Part shown: one piece after another, positions 51,675-61,200 of the stretch | Layout of the letters: every line of letters begins with the position of its first letter | Numbering within the stretch: position 1 is the stretch's first letter | Notes under the pieces: model-generated | The model's database searches: none | What the model saw: only the letters and a program-made list of their open reading frames with translations | What the model was told of the DNA's origin: nothing | Origin: Persicobacter psychrovividus | GTDB taxonomy: Bacteria; Bacteroidota; Bacteroidia; Cytophagales; Cyclobacteriaceae | Direction: 5' to 3' | Assembly: GCF_036492425.1 (NCBI RefSeq) | Contig: NZ_AP025294.1 | Location: forward strand, 1 to 64,000 | DNA length: 64,000 bases | Position numbers and translations under genes: made by a program

Positions 51675-53192
51675 ATGAAAAAACTACTATTAGGTTTATT
51701 ATTTGTCGCAACAATGGGCTGTAATCAGCAGCCCATACACGCGCCCGAAATCCTGCTTACCCCTGAGCCGGTGAGCCTTCATACACTCGATGGTGCAAGC
51801 CTTCAGCAGAAAACTGAAATTCGCTATCAACAAGATGATTCCCAAAAAGATGAGGGTTATCAGCTTGTTATAAACAATGGGGTAGCGACGATCAGGAGCA
51901 AAGATGAGCGGGGAAAATTTTATGCCCAACAAACCCTGAAGCAACTCCAGTTTGCACAAGATGGAAAAGCATATTTGCCCAACTGTGAAATTACCGATTA
52001 TCCCCGCTTCGGTTATCGTGGATTTATGCTTGATGAGGCACGGCATTTCTTCGGAAAGCAAACCGTAAAACTGTTGCTCGATTATATGGCGGCCAATAAA
52101 CTGAATAAATTTCATTGGCACCTGACGGATGATCAGGGGTGGAGAATTGAGATCAAGAAATACCCTAAACTGACACAAGTGGGTGGTTTCCGAGCGGGCA
52201 CACAAGTGGGGTGGAAGCCTGATATTTTTGACTGTGAGACTGACGGAAAACGCTATGGAGGGTTTTATACCCAGGAGGACATCAAGGAAATTATTGCCTA
52301 TGCGGCCAAGCTGCATATTGATGTGATTCCAGAAATCGATATGCCCGGACACATGATGGCAGCCATGACTGCCTACCCGGAGCTGGGGGAAAATAAAGAT
52401 TACAAAGTTCGTCAGTATTGGGGAATTGCCCATGAAGTGCTTGATGTTTCAAAACCTGAAACTGTGCAGTTTGCCAAGGATGTACTGACAGAAGTGGCGC
52501 AATTGTTCCCTTATCAGACGATCCATATTGGGGGAGATGAGTGCCCGAAGGAGCAGTGGAAAAAGAGTAAGTCTTGCCAGGCTTTGATGAAAAAGCTGAA
52601 CTTGCCGCATGAGGAAGATTTGCAAGCATGGTTCATGAAAACCATGGAAAAGCATGTCAAACAATATGGTAAATCTATTGCTGGCTGGGATGAAATTCTT
52701 GATGGTAATATCAGCAATACCGCAACGGTTTTTAAATGGAGATTTTGGACAAAAGAGGATAATGCTGTGGTTGGTGCACGTCGAGGGAATCCGGTAATCC
52801 AGTGCCCGAATAACCGTACTTATTTTGACCATTACGCCACTGCTGAAAAGGACAAATATGAACCGCTTGGTTTTCCAGCTGTAACGCCTATTGACCGAAT
52901 ATATAACTGGAACCCGATGCCCGCAGCGCTTGAACCGCAATATCAGGATAAGATTAAGGGGGTGGCCGGAAACCTGTGGACCGAGTATGTAACCTCAGAA
53001 AAGACCCTTTGTATTCGAGTTTTCCCTCGCATGCAAGTATTGGCGGAAGTTGCCTGGAGTCCTCAGCAAAATCGTAAAGTTGGAAAGATGAACCGTAAGC
53101 TGAGCAAGCTTTTCAAAACCCTCGATGCAGCAGGTGTGCCCTACAATGAAATCTATATTCAGAAGGGGCATGAATTAATTGCCGGAAAATAA
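51675..53192 (+). CDS. GH20 beta-N-acetylhexosaminidase lipoprotein
   Basis: 505 residues with lipoprotein signal (LLLGLLFVATMGCNQQ). The GH20b N-domain (about 25-110) is followed by the barrel: YRGFMLDEARHFF, MAANKLNKFHWHLTDDQGWR, IDVIPEIDMPGHMMAAM, catalytic Asp-Glu in IHIGGDECPKEQW, SIAGWDEILDG and GVAGNLWTEYVTSE. These enzymes use substrate-assisted catalysis by the 2-acetamido group, so the PUL 2 substrate probably contains GlcNAc or GalNAc. It is the last gene of PUL 2. Confidence 0.93.
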   Translation: MKKLLLGLLFVATMGCNQQPIHAPEILLTPEPVSLHTLDGASLQQKTEIRYQQDDSQKDEGYQLVINNGVATIRSKDERGKFYAQQTLKQLQFAQDGKAYLPNCEITDYPRFGYRGFMLDEARHFFGKQTVKLLLDYMAANKLNKFHWHLTDDQGWRIEIKKYPKLTQVGGFRAGTQVGWKPDIFDCETDGKRYGGFYTQEDIKEIIAYAAKLHIDVIPEIDMPGHMMAAMTAYPELGENKDYKVRQYWGIAHEVLDVSKPETVQFAKDVLTEVAQLFPYQTIHIGGDECPKEQWKKSKSCQALMKKLNLPHEEDLQAWFMKTMEKHVKQYGKSIAGWDEILDGNISNTATVFKWRFWTKEDNAVVGARRGNPVIQCPNNRTYFDHYATAEKDKYEPLGFPAVTPIDRIYNWNPMPAALEPQYQDKIKGVAGNLWTEYVTSEKTLCIRVFPRMQVLAEVAWSPQQNRKVGKMNRKLSKLFKTLDAAGVPYNEIYIQKGHELIAGK

Positions 53193-53277
53193 GGGTTTAA
53201 AATTCTTTCATTTTCAGACCGCAATTTGTGCAATTTAAATTTTTTTCCCTGCACTCAAAACATCTGTGCGAGCTATC

Positions 53278-53366
53278 AAGTACTTCCATGAATCTTGTCA
53301 AGGGTATTCCTGTGCTGTGTCTGCGGCAGGAACAATCTGCCCTTGACAGGTTCAGAGGAAGTACTT
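53278..53366. repeat. Long imperfect hairpin between GH20 and FUSC genes
   Basis: An 89-nt dyad: AAGTACTTCC (53278-53287) with GGAAGTACTT (53357-53366), TGTCAAGGG (53296-53304) with CCCTTGACA (53340-53348), and CCTG with CAGG around a 14-nt loop. It lies between convergent genes and may serve as a two-way terminator or be a small palindromic element. Confidence 0.65.
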
Positions 53367-53439
53367 TCTTTTTGGATACTGTTGAGTGGGGCTGTGATCA
53401 GAAAAAATCAGAAGGGGATTCTTTTTCCTATTTGCAGCT

Positions 53440-54468
53440 TCAAAATGCCCACTTCCATTTTTTATAGGAAAACAAATAGGCACCCAACCAGCCAATAAAA
53501 CCACCTATGATAACCAAAAATAGTCGCTCCTGCATGAGCTCCTGTGTTAAAGGCCCTATGACGGTTTGGTTGGCACTGCAAATAATTAGGGTGACGGGCG
53601 TAGCGACAACCATGGTCAGCAAATAATTTCGGAACAAGAAAAAGACAAGAAAGAAAACGGACAAAGAGAAAATGATCATCGCCATAATCGGGGAGGTCAT
53701 TAATTCCAAAATAGCTGGGCTGATTAATAGACCGATGAAGGTTCCGGTTAGTCGATTCATGAGTCGCTGTGAAATATGAGAAAATTCCATTCCCTCTAAA
53801 ACAGAAAAAGCGGAGATTGGCGCCCAATATGGCCGAATGTCGGCGATGCCATCTCCTGCTAAAAAGGCTACAGGAACGATGATGGCCAAAGCACCCACGT
53901 ATTGCCAATTGATAGGCTCAGAGATGGTTTTTTCGGTCATTTTTGAGCATGCCAGATAATGGTAAATATACGAGCCGAGCATCGCAAAAAACGTTCCTGT
54001 CAGTATATACCCAATGGAAATCAAGATCAGCTGATAGTTGGTTTCATCGATTCGGGAGTAGGTCCCGACCATGAAAGCAATAAAAATAAAAAACTGACCG
54101 GGAGATTTAAACCTTGCCCAATACGCTAATTTATAGATGAGATAAATAACTGGTGGAATAATGAGAAACAGCACCCCTTTGTAAGGGCCAAGCTGTACCC
54201 CTAAGCCGAAAAAGGCGGATAATAAAACCCCCGACAGAAATACCTGACGCATTTTTTCGGGCAATGACGCCTTCATCGATTTTAGAAATATAGTAAGCAT
54301 GCCCACCACGACCAGAATAGCCACCTGGAGTTGCTGAAAATAGATGCCAATGACGAAAGGTAAACTCAGGCTGAGTGCATAAAATAGTTGAGTATGCCAT
54401 TGGTTATCAGTTTTGTTGAATCGAAGATGGCTAACGAGGTACGTTTTAAGTTTTGTAGTGAAATTCAT
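53440..54468 (-). CDS. FUSC-family membrane protein (aromatic-acid exporter-like)
   Basis: 342 residues with about ten hydrophobic helices in two groups of roughly five (e.g. QVAILVVVGMLTIFLKS, FFIFIAFMVGTYSRIDE; VGALAIIVPVAFLAGDGI, FFLVFFLFRNYLLTMVV). The second group carries RPYWAPISAFSVLEG and LMNRLTGTFIGLLISPAIL, the W-P...R..GT.iG pattern of fusaric-acid-resistance (FUSC/AaeB-like) proteins. Such proteins export aromatic acids or unknown solutes through the inner membrane. It is transcribed towards PUL 2 and has no obvious partner genes. It lacks the long cytosolic linker of AaeB, so specificity is unknown. Confidence 0.75.
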   Translation of the reverse strand: MNFTTKLKTYLVSHLRFNKTDNQWHTQLFYALSLSLPFVIGIYFQQLQVAILVVVGMLTIFLKSMKASLPEKMRQVFLSGVLLSAFFGLGVQLGPYKGVLFLIIPPVIYLIYKLAYWARFKSPGQFFIFIAFMVGTYSRIDETNYQLILISIGYILTGTFFAMLGSYIYHYLACSKMTEKTISEPINWQYVGALAIIVPVAFLAGDGIADIRPYWAPISAFSVLEGMEFSHISQRLMNRLTGTFIGLLISPAILELMTSPIMAMIIFSLSVFFLVFFLFRNYLLTMVVATPVTLIICSANQTVIGPLTQELMQERLFLVIIGGFIGWLGAYLFSYKKWKWAF

Positions 54469-55033
54469 GTTGTCAAAAAAGGATACAATTAATGTTTTTT
54501 ATCTTATAATCAATCATCGGTTTCATGAGCAATTAAAAAGATGACGGTACAAAGTAGCCTATGCTACCCTGTAAATTAATAACAACACAAAGGTCAGCTC
54601 ATTTTTTCGGTATTAGTTGCATGTTCTGCGCAAGTTTCAGCACGAAATGGTCAAGTGTTGGCTTGGGAACACGCGAGCTATTCAATATCAGTAAGGTATG
54701 AGCTCAAAATCCACTAACCTGTAAACCGATGGAATTTAAGACGGAAGGCTTTCTGGCCAAGGATTTAAAAATTAATTTGGAAGGGAATAAGAGGAAAACC
54801 CACGAGCCCGTGAGTTTTCATAGCTGTGAATAGCAGGAGTATTTATCTTTTTAGGCAGTGGCACAGGTCATGGCGGTAAACAGCGTGATGATGACGACGA
54901 TGATTTATTTAAGAAAAAGCGGAAGCGGAGAGCGATGGATTTTGGAGTGGAGATGTAGGTATAATCAATCATTCAGGAATCGTAAACACATCATTTCCCC
55001 AAAATTCAGTATCTTTAACCACCATACAAATTA
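54469..55033. other. Intergenic region, no supported gene
   Basis: 565 nt. A short frame from 54830 to 54958 reads IAGVFIFLGSGTGHGGKQ, an acidic run and KKKRKRRAMDFGVEM but has no start codon; it could be the tail of a lost gene. A small hairpin (AAAAC...GTTTT with CACG/CGTG) is at 54795-54818. Confidence 0.4.
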
Positions 55034-56629
55034 ATGGACAACCCCATGAGCCAAAGACAAGCCTTGCCAATCGGAATACAAACTTTTGAAGACCTTCGAA
55101 CAGGAGGTGCTGACTATCTATATATAGACAAGACAGCACATATTCACGAAATGACAAAACTTACAAAAGGTTACTATTTCCTTTCCCGCCCTCGTCGTTT
55201 TGGTAAGTCGATGCTATGCTCAACCATGCAGGCTCTTTTTGAAGGAAAGCATGAGCTTTTCGAAGGCTTATATATCCATGATAAATGGGATTGGTCGGCG
55301 AAATTTCCAGTGGTTCGGATTGATTTGAGTGCAACCAATTACAAGAATTTAGAGGCAGTAGAAACAAGGCTGTGGATTAATTTGAATCGAAATGCTGAAT
55401 TTCATGATATTGAGCTGAAGATTACAGACAGCCTTGGCGGAGCATTTGAGGAATTAATCTTGAGAATTTATCAAAAGTTTGATCAAAAGGTAGTAATCTT
55501 GGTCGATGAGTATGACAAACCTATTCAGGATACATTATCGAATGACGATGACTTAGCTTCAAGCTCTTTGGATGTTCTTCGTGGATTTTATTCAGCCATC
55601 AAAGCCTCGGATCAGTATGTCCGTTTTTGCTTCATGACGGGGATCACCAAGTTTACGGGTGTTGGACTATTCAGTGGAGCGAATAACTTCAAGGACATTA
55701 CCCTTAGTCCAAAATATGGGACAATTTGTGGATTTACCCAGCAGGAATTGGATACCTGTTTTGGCAATTACTTTGAGGGTATCGATATGGAGGAGGTAAA
55801 AGCATGGTACAATGGGTATAACTACCTCGGTGATGCTGTTTATAATCCTTTCGATATTTTATTATTCCTCAGTGAGAATGGAATATATGATAATTATTGG
55901 TGGGACTCAGGTCAGCCTTCATTTTTGACCAAGATGTTTGAGAAAGGTGCGTATGAAACGTATGATCTGGAAAATTTGGAATTATCTTCCCAGGAATTAA
56001 AGCAATTTACACTAAGTAATTTGAATTTACCTTCTTTGCTTTGGCAGGCGGGCTATTTGACGATTACGGAAGAGATTCAGGAGCCTTTTGGTGGGAGAAG
56101 CTATGTGCTTTCCACCCCAAATCGTGAAGTTCGAATGACTTTGAATATGCTCTTTTTGGTTAGCCTAACTTCGGTTGAATCCAATCGCCTTTTGAAACGC
56201 AATGAAGCTGTTCGGAGCTTATTCAAGAATGATTTAGATGGATTCGAAACCAGTGTCCGTGCGATGTTCGCCGCCATTCCTTTCAATAATTATGTACAAA
56301 ATAATATCCAGAAGTATGAGGGGTATTACGCTTCGGTCATGTTTAGTTTTATGGCTGGGTTGGGGCTAAAGTGCAGAACGGAAGAAACCAATTCAGCAGG
56401 TCGGATCGATATGGTGATGGAAAGCCCAACGCATATTTATGTGATCGAATTCAAAGTCAATGCAGCGAAGCCGAAAGATGGCGACAGAGGTGAAGCTTTG
56501 GATCAGATTCATAAGAAAAAATACTACGAACCGTACTTGAATGATGGCCGGAAGATCGTGTTGATCGGGATGCACTTTAGCGAGGAGAAAAAGAATTTGG
56601 ATTGGTTTAAGGCGGAGGAGTTGAAGTGA
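55034..56629 (+). CDS. AAA-ATPase-like protein with PD-(D/E)XK nuclease-like C-terminus
   Basis: 531 residues (start at 55034, or 55046 with MSQRQALPIGIQTFEDLR). The N-terminus matches the AAA-ATPase-like family (IGIQTFEDLRTGGADYLYID, then Walker A-like RPRRFGKSMLCST, Walker B-like VVILVDEYDKPI, and FCFMTGITKFTGVGLFSG). The C-terminus is the PD-(D/E)XK type associated with it: GRIDMVMESPTHIYVIEFKV, i.e. Asp and E-x-K of the fold. The family occurs in many near-identical copies in Bacteroidota and anaerobe genomes. Its role is unknown; DNA-related or toxin-like functions are guesses. It is free-standing with no operon partner. Confidence 0.85.
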   Translation: MDNPMSQRQALPIGIQTFEDLRTGGADYLYIDKTAHIHEMTKLTKGYYFLSRPRRFGKSMLCSTMQALFEGKHELFEGLYIHDKWDWSAKFPVVRIDLSATNYKNLEAVETRLWINLNRNAEFHDIELKITDSLGGAFEELILRIYQKFDQKVVILVDEYDKPIQDTLSNDDDLASSSLDVLRGFYSAIKASDQYVRFCFMTGITKFTGVGLFSGANNFKDITLSPKYGTICGFTQQELDTCFGNYFEGIDMEEVKAWYNGYNYLGDAVYNPFDILLFLSENGIYDNYWWDSGQPSFLTKMFEKGAYETYDLENLELSSQELKQFTLSNLNLPSLLWQAGYLTITEEIQEPFGGRSYVLSTPNREVRMTLNMLFLVSLTSVESNRLLKRNEAVRSLFKNDLDGFETSVRAMFAAIPFNNYVQNNIQKYEGYYASVMFSFMAGLGLKCRTEETNSAGRIDMVMESPTHIYVIEFKVNAAKPKDGDRGEALDQIHKKKYYEPYLNDGRKIVLIGMHFSEEKKNLDWFKAEELK

Positions 56630-57270
56630 TTGATGAAGTGAACCGGAAGTTGACACCGATTGAAAAATACGGAGATCAATGTGGTTGATTCATTATTTAA
56701 TAAACCTGATTCTGAGAATTTATCGCGTTTGAAATAGACACTATCCCACAAAGTGTGCAACCTCATTTTAGGATCTGATATTTTTATCGGATCCAATTTT
56801 CATGTATAGCCATAAATTGATTTAAAATTTGTCCTCAGTTTCGGATAGGTATCGTCTATTTTTTGGTGACTTCTCTAAAAGGCAAATACATGGATTTTTT
56901 GCCTGCATTATCGGTCGGAAAAGAAGTTGGTAATTTCAGCAAAATGCCTCATGGCCTGTAGCCTGAATCATGAGGTCGATATTTATGCTGATTAAGCCTC
57001 TTTATCTGCTATTAACAAGGTCTCCTACCCAGTAATATTTTCCTCAGCATTATCAAAGGCCGTAAATAGCGCTTTGTGGTAAATTTCCGGTCCATTAATC
57101 CACTTATTTTAATGATTTATAGCCACTCAACCGTGCGAAATTCTTTTCCTTTGATACATCAGTAATGGCAAAGAATGCATATTCCAAGCCGTTATATTAT
57201 AGCACTTCTTTTGGGGGAAAGGAGTTATATTTAACATCATTGCGGGGGGCGTTATTGAAGGCCTCATAAT
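56630..57270. other. Intergenic region, possible insertion-sequence relict
   Basis: About 640 nt with no gene. A hairpin GGATCTGAT/ATCGGATCC is at 56771-56794. The stretch at about 56737-56757 (GACACTATCCCACAAAGTGT) looks like a transposon end, but no partner repeat or transposase was found. Confidence 0.35.
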
Positions 57271-57302
57271 AGTAGTGTAGTCATTGGCTACACTATTTTT
57301 TT
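57271..57302 (+). terminator. Terminator hairpin forming the 5' exon of the group II intron
   Basis: AGTGTAG (57274-57280) pairs with CTACACT (57288-57294), extended by further pairs to 57271/57297, loop tcattgg, followed by eight Ts (57296-57303). The intron begins at 57305, two nt beyond the T-run. Confidence 0.75.
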
Positions 57303-57304
57303 TG

Positions 57305-57953
57305 GTGCGCCGTGCATGGCGATTAACTAATCGGTGCAAGTCCGTAGTGGGGGTTAGTAGTGCCAACCACATAGCAGAAGGCAAGGGTGTTTCCGTGAGG
57401 TATAATCTGAAGGAAGCTGTATGCAAATCTCTGGCCTGAGGGACACGAACATCATGAGGCAGTGTTGTCTGGATAAGTTTGCCAAACAAAACGAAGTCCA
57501 AAACTACTCGGAAGGCAATGCTGTAAATGGTGCAGGTAGATGGAGAGAAAGTTAAGTCGTCTTACCGCGGGAGGTCTCGCAGACAGTAATACCTGGTCGA
57601 AAAAGGTTTATTGCGAGAAGTCAGCAGAGGTCATAGTACATAGAGGCAATGAGCTGTAAGAACTACAGAGGTCTCACAATCTATGGAAGGACTGAATCTT
57701 GTCAGATTTTCAACTGAAAGTTACTGTAAAGCAGATGATAGCAGATGCCCGAAAGGGACTCCTTACTGGAAGATAGGACGGAATCCGAAAATAGGTAAGA
57801 GTGTTTATGCCGAAAGATAACGACAGGAAATGAAAGTCATTGAGGTTAATAATTTCAAGACAAGAAACCGCCCTGTACGGATCCGTATGCAGGGTGGTGT
57901 GGGAGGTGTACTGGTGAAAGAGGAAATTTTCTTTCACCAGCCATCTACCCGAT
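57305..57953 (+). mobile_element. ORF-less group II intron (about 649 nt)
   Basis: The 5' end GTGCGCCGTGCATGGCG, then ACTAATCGGTGCAAGTCCG, CCTGGTCGAAAAAGG and GTCAGCAGAGGTC blocks are those of bacterial group II introns. Domain V is at 57867-57898: ACCGCCCTG-TACG-GATC-CGTA-TG-CAGGGTGGT, with the two-nt TG bulge on the 3' side and a CGC catalytic triad (57869-57871). Domain VI (about 57905-57949) is a stem GGTGAAAG/CTTTCACC with a candidate branch A in CATCTACCC, and the 3' end is CTACCCGAT. No reverse-transcriptase frame exists; domain IV is a stub around 57700-57840. It would need a maturase in trans. Insertion right behind a terminator hairpin and the CGC triad are habits of class C introns. 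Confidence 0.87.
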
Positions 57954-58287
57954 TCAATGAATTTTCGAGGCGTGGCATAAAGACCAGCGATTTCCTCAGG
58001 TTTAATGGCCGCTTTCCAACGGCGAAGTGGCTAAAGTATCAATCTTATGGCTGTGAGGATAGGGGGGCTTTTCGAATCTGAAAATTGATTATACCTTTTT
58101 TGGAAGGGATGATTTGGGGACGAAACAGGCTTTCCAGCATTTATTTTCTGTTGATTTCCCAACTAAAATGTTTCTTCAGCGGGTTTGTAGCCTTTATATC
58201 GTTCTGTTTGATTTTTTCCCTAAGTCGGTAATTCAGTCTTTGGGCTTTGCCGGCAAAGAACCCAAAATAACCATTAACAGAACCACT
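57954..58287 (+). promoter_or_regulatory. Leader of the propeller protein gene, with a 28-nt hairpin
   Basis: TTTGGG-CTTTG (58239-58249) pairs with CAAAG-aa-CCCAAA (58254-58266) around ccgg, ending 21 nt before the ATG at 58288. The hairpin falls inside the longest possible frame (from 58114) and supports the shorter start. No clear promoter was found between the intron end and here. Confidence 0.5.
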
Positions 58288-61200
58288 ATGAGGATTAAGT
58301 TTTACTTTCTCAAAGTTGCGCTGGCATGTATGCTGGTGCCATTTTTTCACGCTCAGCTTTGGGCACAACACTGGGAGTTATTGCATCCTGGAGGAGGGGG
58401 ACAGGTACAGGGCCTATATTTTGACCCCAATACGGAAGGCAAGGTGTTTTTTAACTCCGATATGGAAGGCCTCAGTATTTCGCAGGACAATGGCCTTAGT
58501 TGGCGCCCTGCAGGTGTACACGAACATCACCACCTGATGCAGTTTGTTACCGTAGTGGAAGAAGGCAATCCGCAGCGGATTTATAATGGCGGACTTTTCG
58601 GGCTGGAAATTTCTGACGACGGTGGGCTTACATGGCAATATCAGACATTTTTTGATCCGTGGGATGCGGACAACGATGGGGTGAAAGGGCCCGTGGCAGC
58701 TATTGCAATTGCACCCGACGACCCCCAGGTGATCTATGCGGGGAATGGCTGGATGAACAAATGGGCATCAGTGCTCAAGGAAGCCAACACACACCCGACC
58801 ACCGGAGCAGGAGCAATGGCTTTTTCTGTGGATCACGGAAAATCGTGGGCACTCACCTATTATGATACAGGAGTGATTGAGAAAAACACTTATGATATTT
58901 CTGTTGACCCCGTTACAAAGGCGATATATCTTTCCGCAGAAGCAGGAATATATAAAGGCATCAGAACCGGCAGTAATTTCAGCTGGGAAAAGTTACCTGC
59001 GCCTACGGGTACAGGGCGTTCCCGCGGTGTTACCGTCAGTCCGAATGGGCAGTACGTTTATGCAGTTTATGAAACGTCGGTGGCGGGTCAGTATAAATTG
59101 TATGGCAGGAGCACAGAAGTGGTAGCATGGGCAGACCTGTCTGCGGCTTTGGCCGTGGAAACAGATTGGTGGCGACCGAGGATTGACCCTCGCGATACGG
59201 GCAATACCCATCATTTGCTGTTGGGCTGTCGGGTATCCTCGGATCATAATGGTTTGTGGGAAACGGTCATCAGCTGGGAACAACAAACCCCCACCATTGT
59301 TGAGCAACAAAAAATCTTCAATAAGGTGAGTGGTACGGAGTGGGACTACGATTATGGCTGGAAAGAAACCTCGCCAAAGGCAGGTCATTATGGTTATACT
59401 CCTGCAAGTTGGGAGCGAGCGATATGGGTAACGAGTGATGAAGGCTTTTACACCTGGAATACGCAAGGAAACTTTTTAACGGATTGGCAGCCTCGCTGGA
59501 CAGAAAAACAATCCAATGGGCGATATAACAACCGCGGAATTGCCTCTACCTTCAATTGGTCGATGGCTGGTATTGGTCAGTTTATAGCGCAGGGGCAGGC
59601 AGACAATGGTTTTGTGTACAGCAGTGATAACGGGGCGACCTGGAAACGCATTCACTTGCCTGGTGGAGTAAATGATTGTGGGGCAATGGCCGTAATTCCA
59701 TTCGAGGAATCGCCGGTAGTTATCACGGGTGGCGTGAGTAATTACGGTGGCGGATTTAGTTATTCCATTGGTAAGGTACATGGGGCTAAAATCAATCCGC
59801 AGACCCACGACCTGCGCAGCGGGATGAAATTAATCGGAGGAAATTCGCCGGGTTTAAATGGTCTGACGCAAAACAACGGAAATGGTCCGCGTATTTATGC
59901 GATTGATTATGATAAAGCAGACTACAACAAAGTCTATCTCGCCACAGAAAAAGGTATTTTTAAACATTCCGATATTGTGGGGCTTATCGATGGTACTTCA
60001 ACAGCCGATTGGCAGCAGGTGGCAGGGCAGTCTAATTCAGTCAATGAAGTATTCGTTGATCCGCAGAACAGCGATTGTTTGTATGCATTACAAAGTAATG
60101 GTCTGTGGCGAATTGAACAACTCGAAGCAGCGGCGCCCGTGTGGACCAAGATTAATGATATTTCCAATGTTGGTATGGGTGCCAAAGCAGAACTAACAGT
60201 ATGGGCAGATCAAAGCCTTACTTACCTTTGTATAGGAGATCAAAATGGCAACCTGTACCTGTCTTCTGATCAGGGGAGCAGTTGGCATTCCGTTTTAAAC
60301 AGCACACAAATCAAGCAAGTTCGCCCGACCAACAAAGAGGAATGGTATGTGGCAGGAGATGGTGTTTCAATTGGTGCAATTGCGGGCTTTGGCCAACAGA
60401 TTTTTGTGACCATCACTGGCGAACGCCGGCATGGCTATGCAGCGCTTCGTGGCCGAATTGATGGTGGGGAAGTAAGCTGGGAGGATTTTTCCGGCGAGGG
60501 AGAAAACCGATTAAAATACCCTCGTGCAAGAAAGGCGACTGTTTTTGAGAGCGATGGCGTGCCTTACTTTTATATCGCCTCCTCGGGGATGGGCTTATGG
60601 CGTAAACCTGTTGATGCACCTGCGGATCCACCTGTGGTCCTTCCGCCGACAAGCAATACATCGTTTCGTTTTTTAAGAATGACGGCCAGGGCGGGAACCG
60701 CTTCAGTGAAAATCCATCAACTGAGATGGCATGCCAAAGGTGCGGGTTTTCCGACTACTTACCTGACCAATAATGATCAGGTATGGGCAACCGTTGCGCC
60801 GGACCTTGCCTGGCGTGCTTATGACGGCAAATCCCCAACCTGGGATATTATCAATCAGTACCCGGCAAGTATTACCCTCGATTTGGGCAACGGCACGGCC
60901 ATTACACCAGACAGCCTGACGGTGAACGTAAATTCCGTTTCCAATGCAATTACCGATTTGATCTGTGAAGGTTCCAATGATTTAAACCAATGGACCGTCT
61001 TGTATGACCGCAGCGATATTAGTGTGGAAGATTATGAACAAAAAGTTTTTACAGCACGCTTTGAGCCTCTGACTATTGCAGTAACGGGCCTTGAGGTTAC
61101 AGGGGCCGTGACTTCCCTTACTGAAGGCGAACAGGCGACATTGCAATATGAGGTGGCGCCAGTTGATGCCTCCAATAAGCAGGTGCATTTCAGCAGCAGT

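Noticed and set aside
54729-54958. Small frames with acidic and basic runs before the AAA-like gene
   Set aside because: The two pieces are in different frames with stops between them and no start for the second; not supportable as a gene.
56737-56757. Transposon-end-like sequence (GACACTATCCCACAAAGTGT)
   Set aside because: No matching inverted partner, target duplication or transposase fragment was found nearby.
57127-57937. Minus- and plus-strand frames across the intron
   Set aside because: They overlap conserved group II ribozyme structure and have no protein family character.
58114-58287. 58-codon upstream extension of the propeller protein
   Set aside because: It contains a stable 28-nt hairpin, and the Met at 58288 begins a clean signal peptide.
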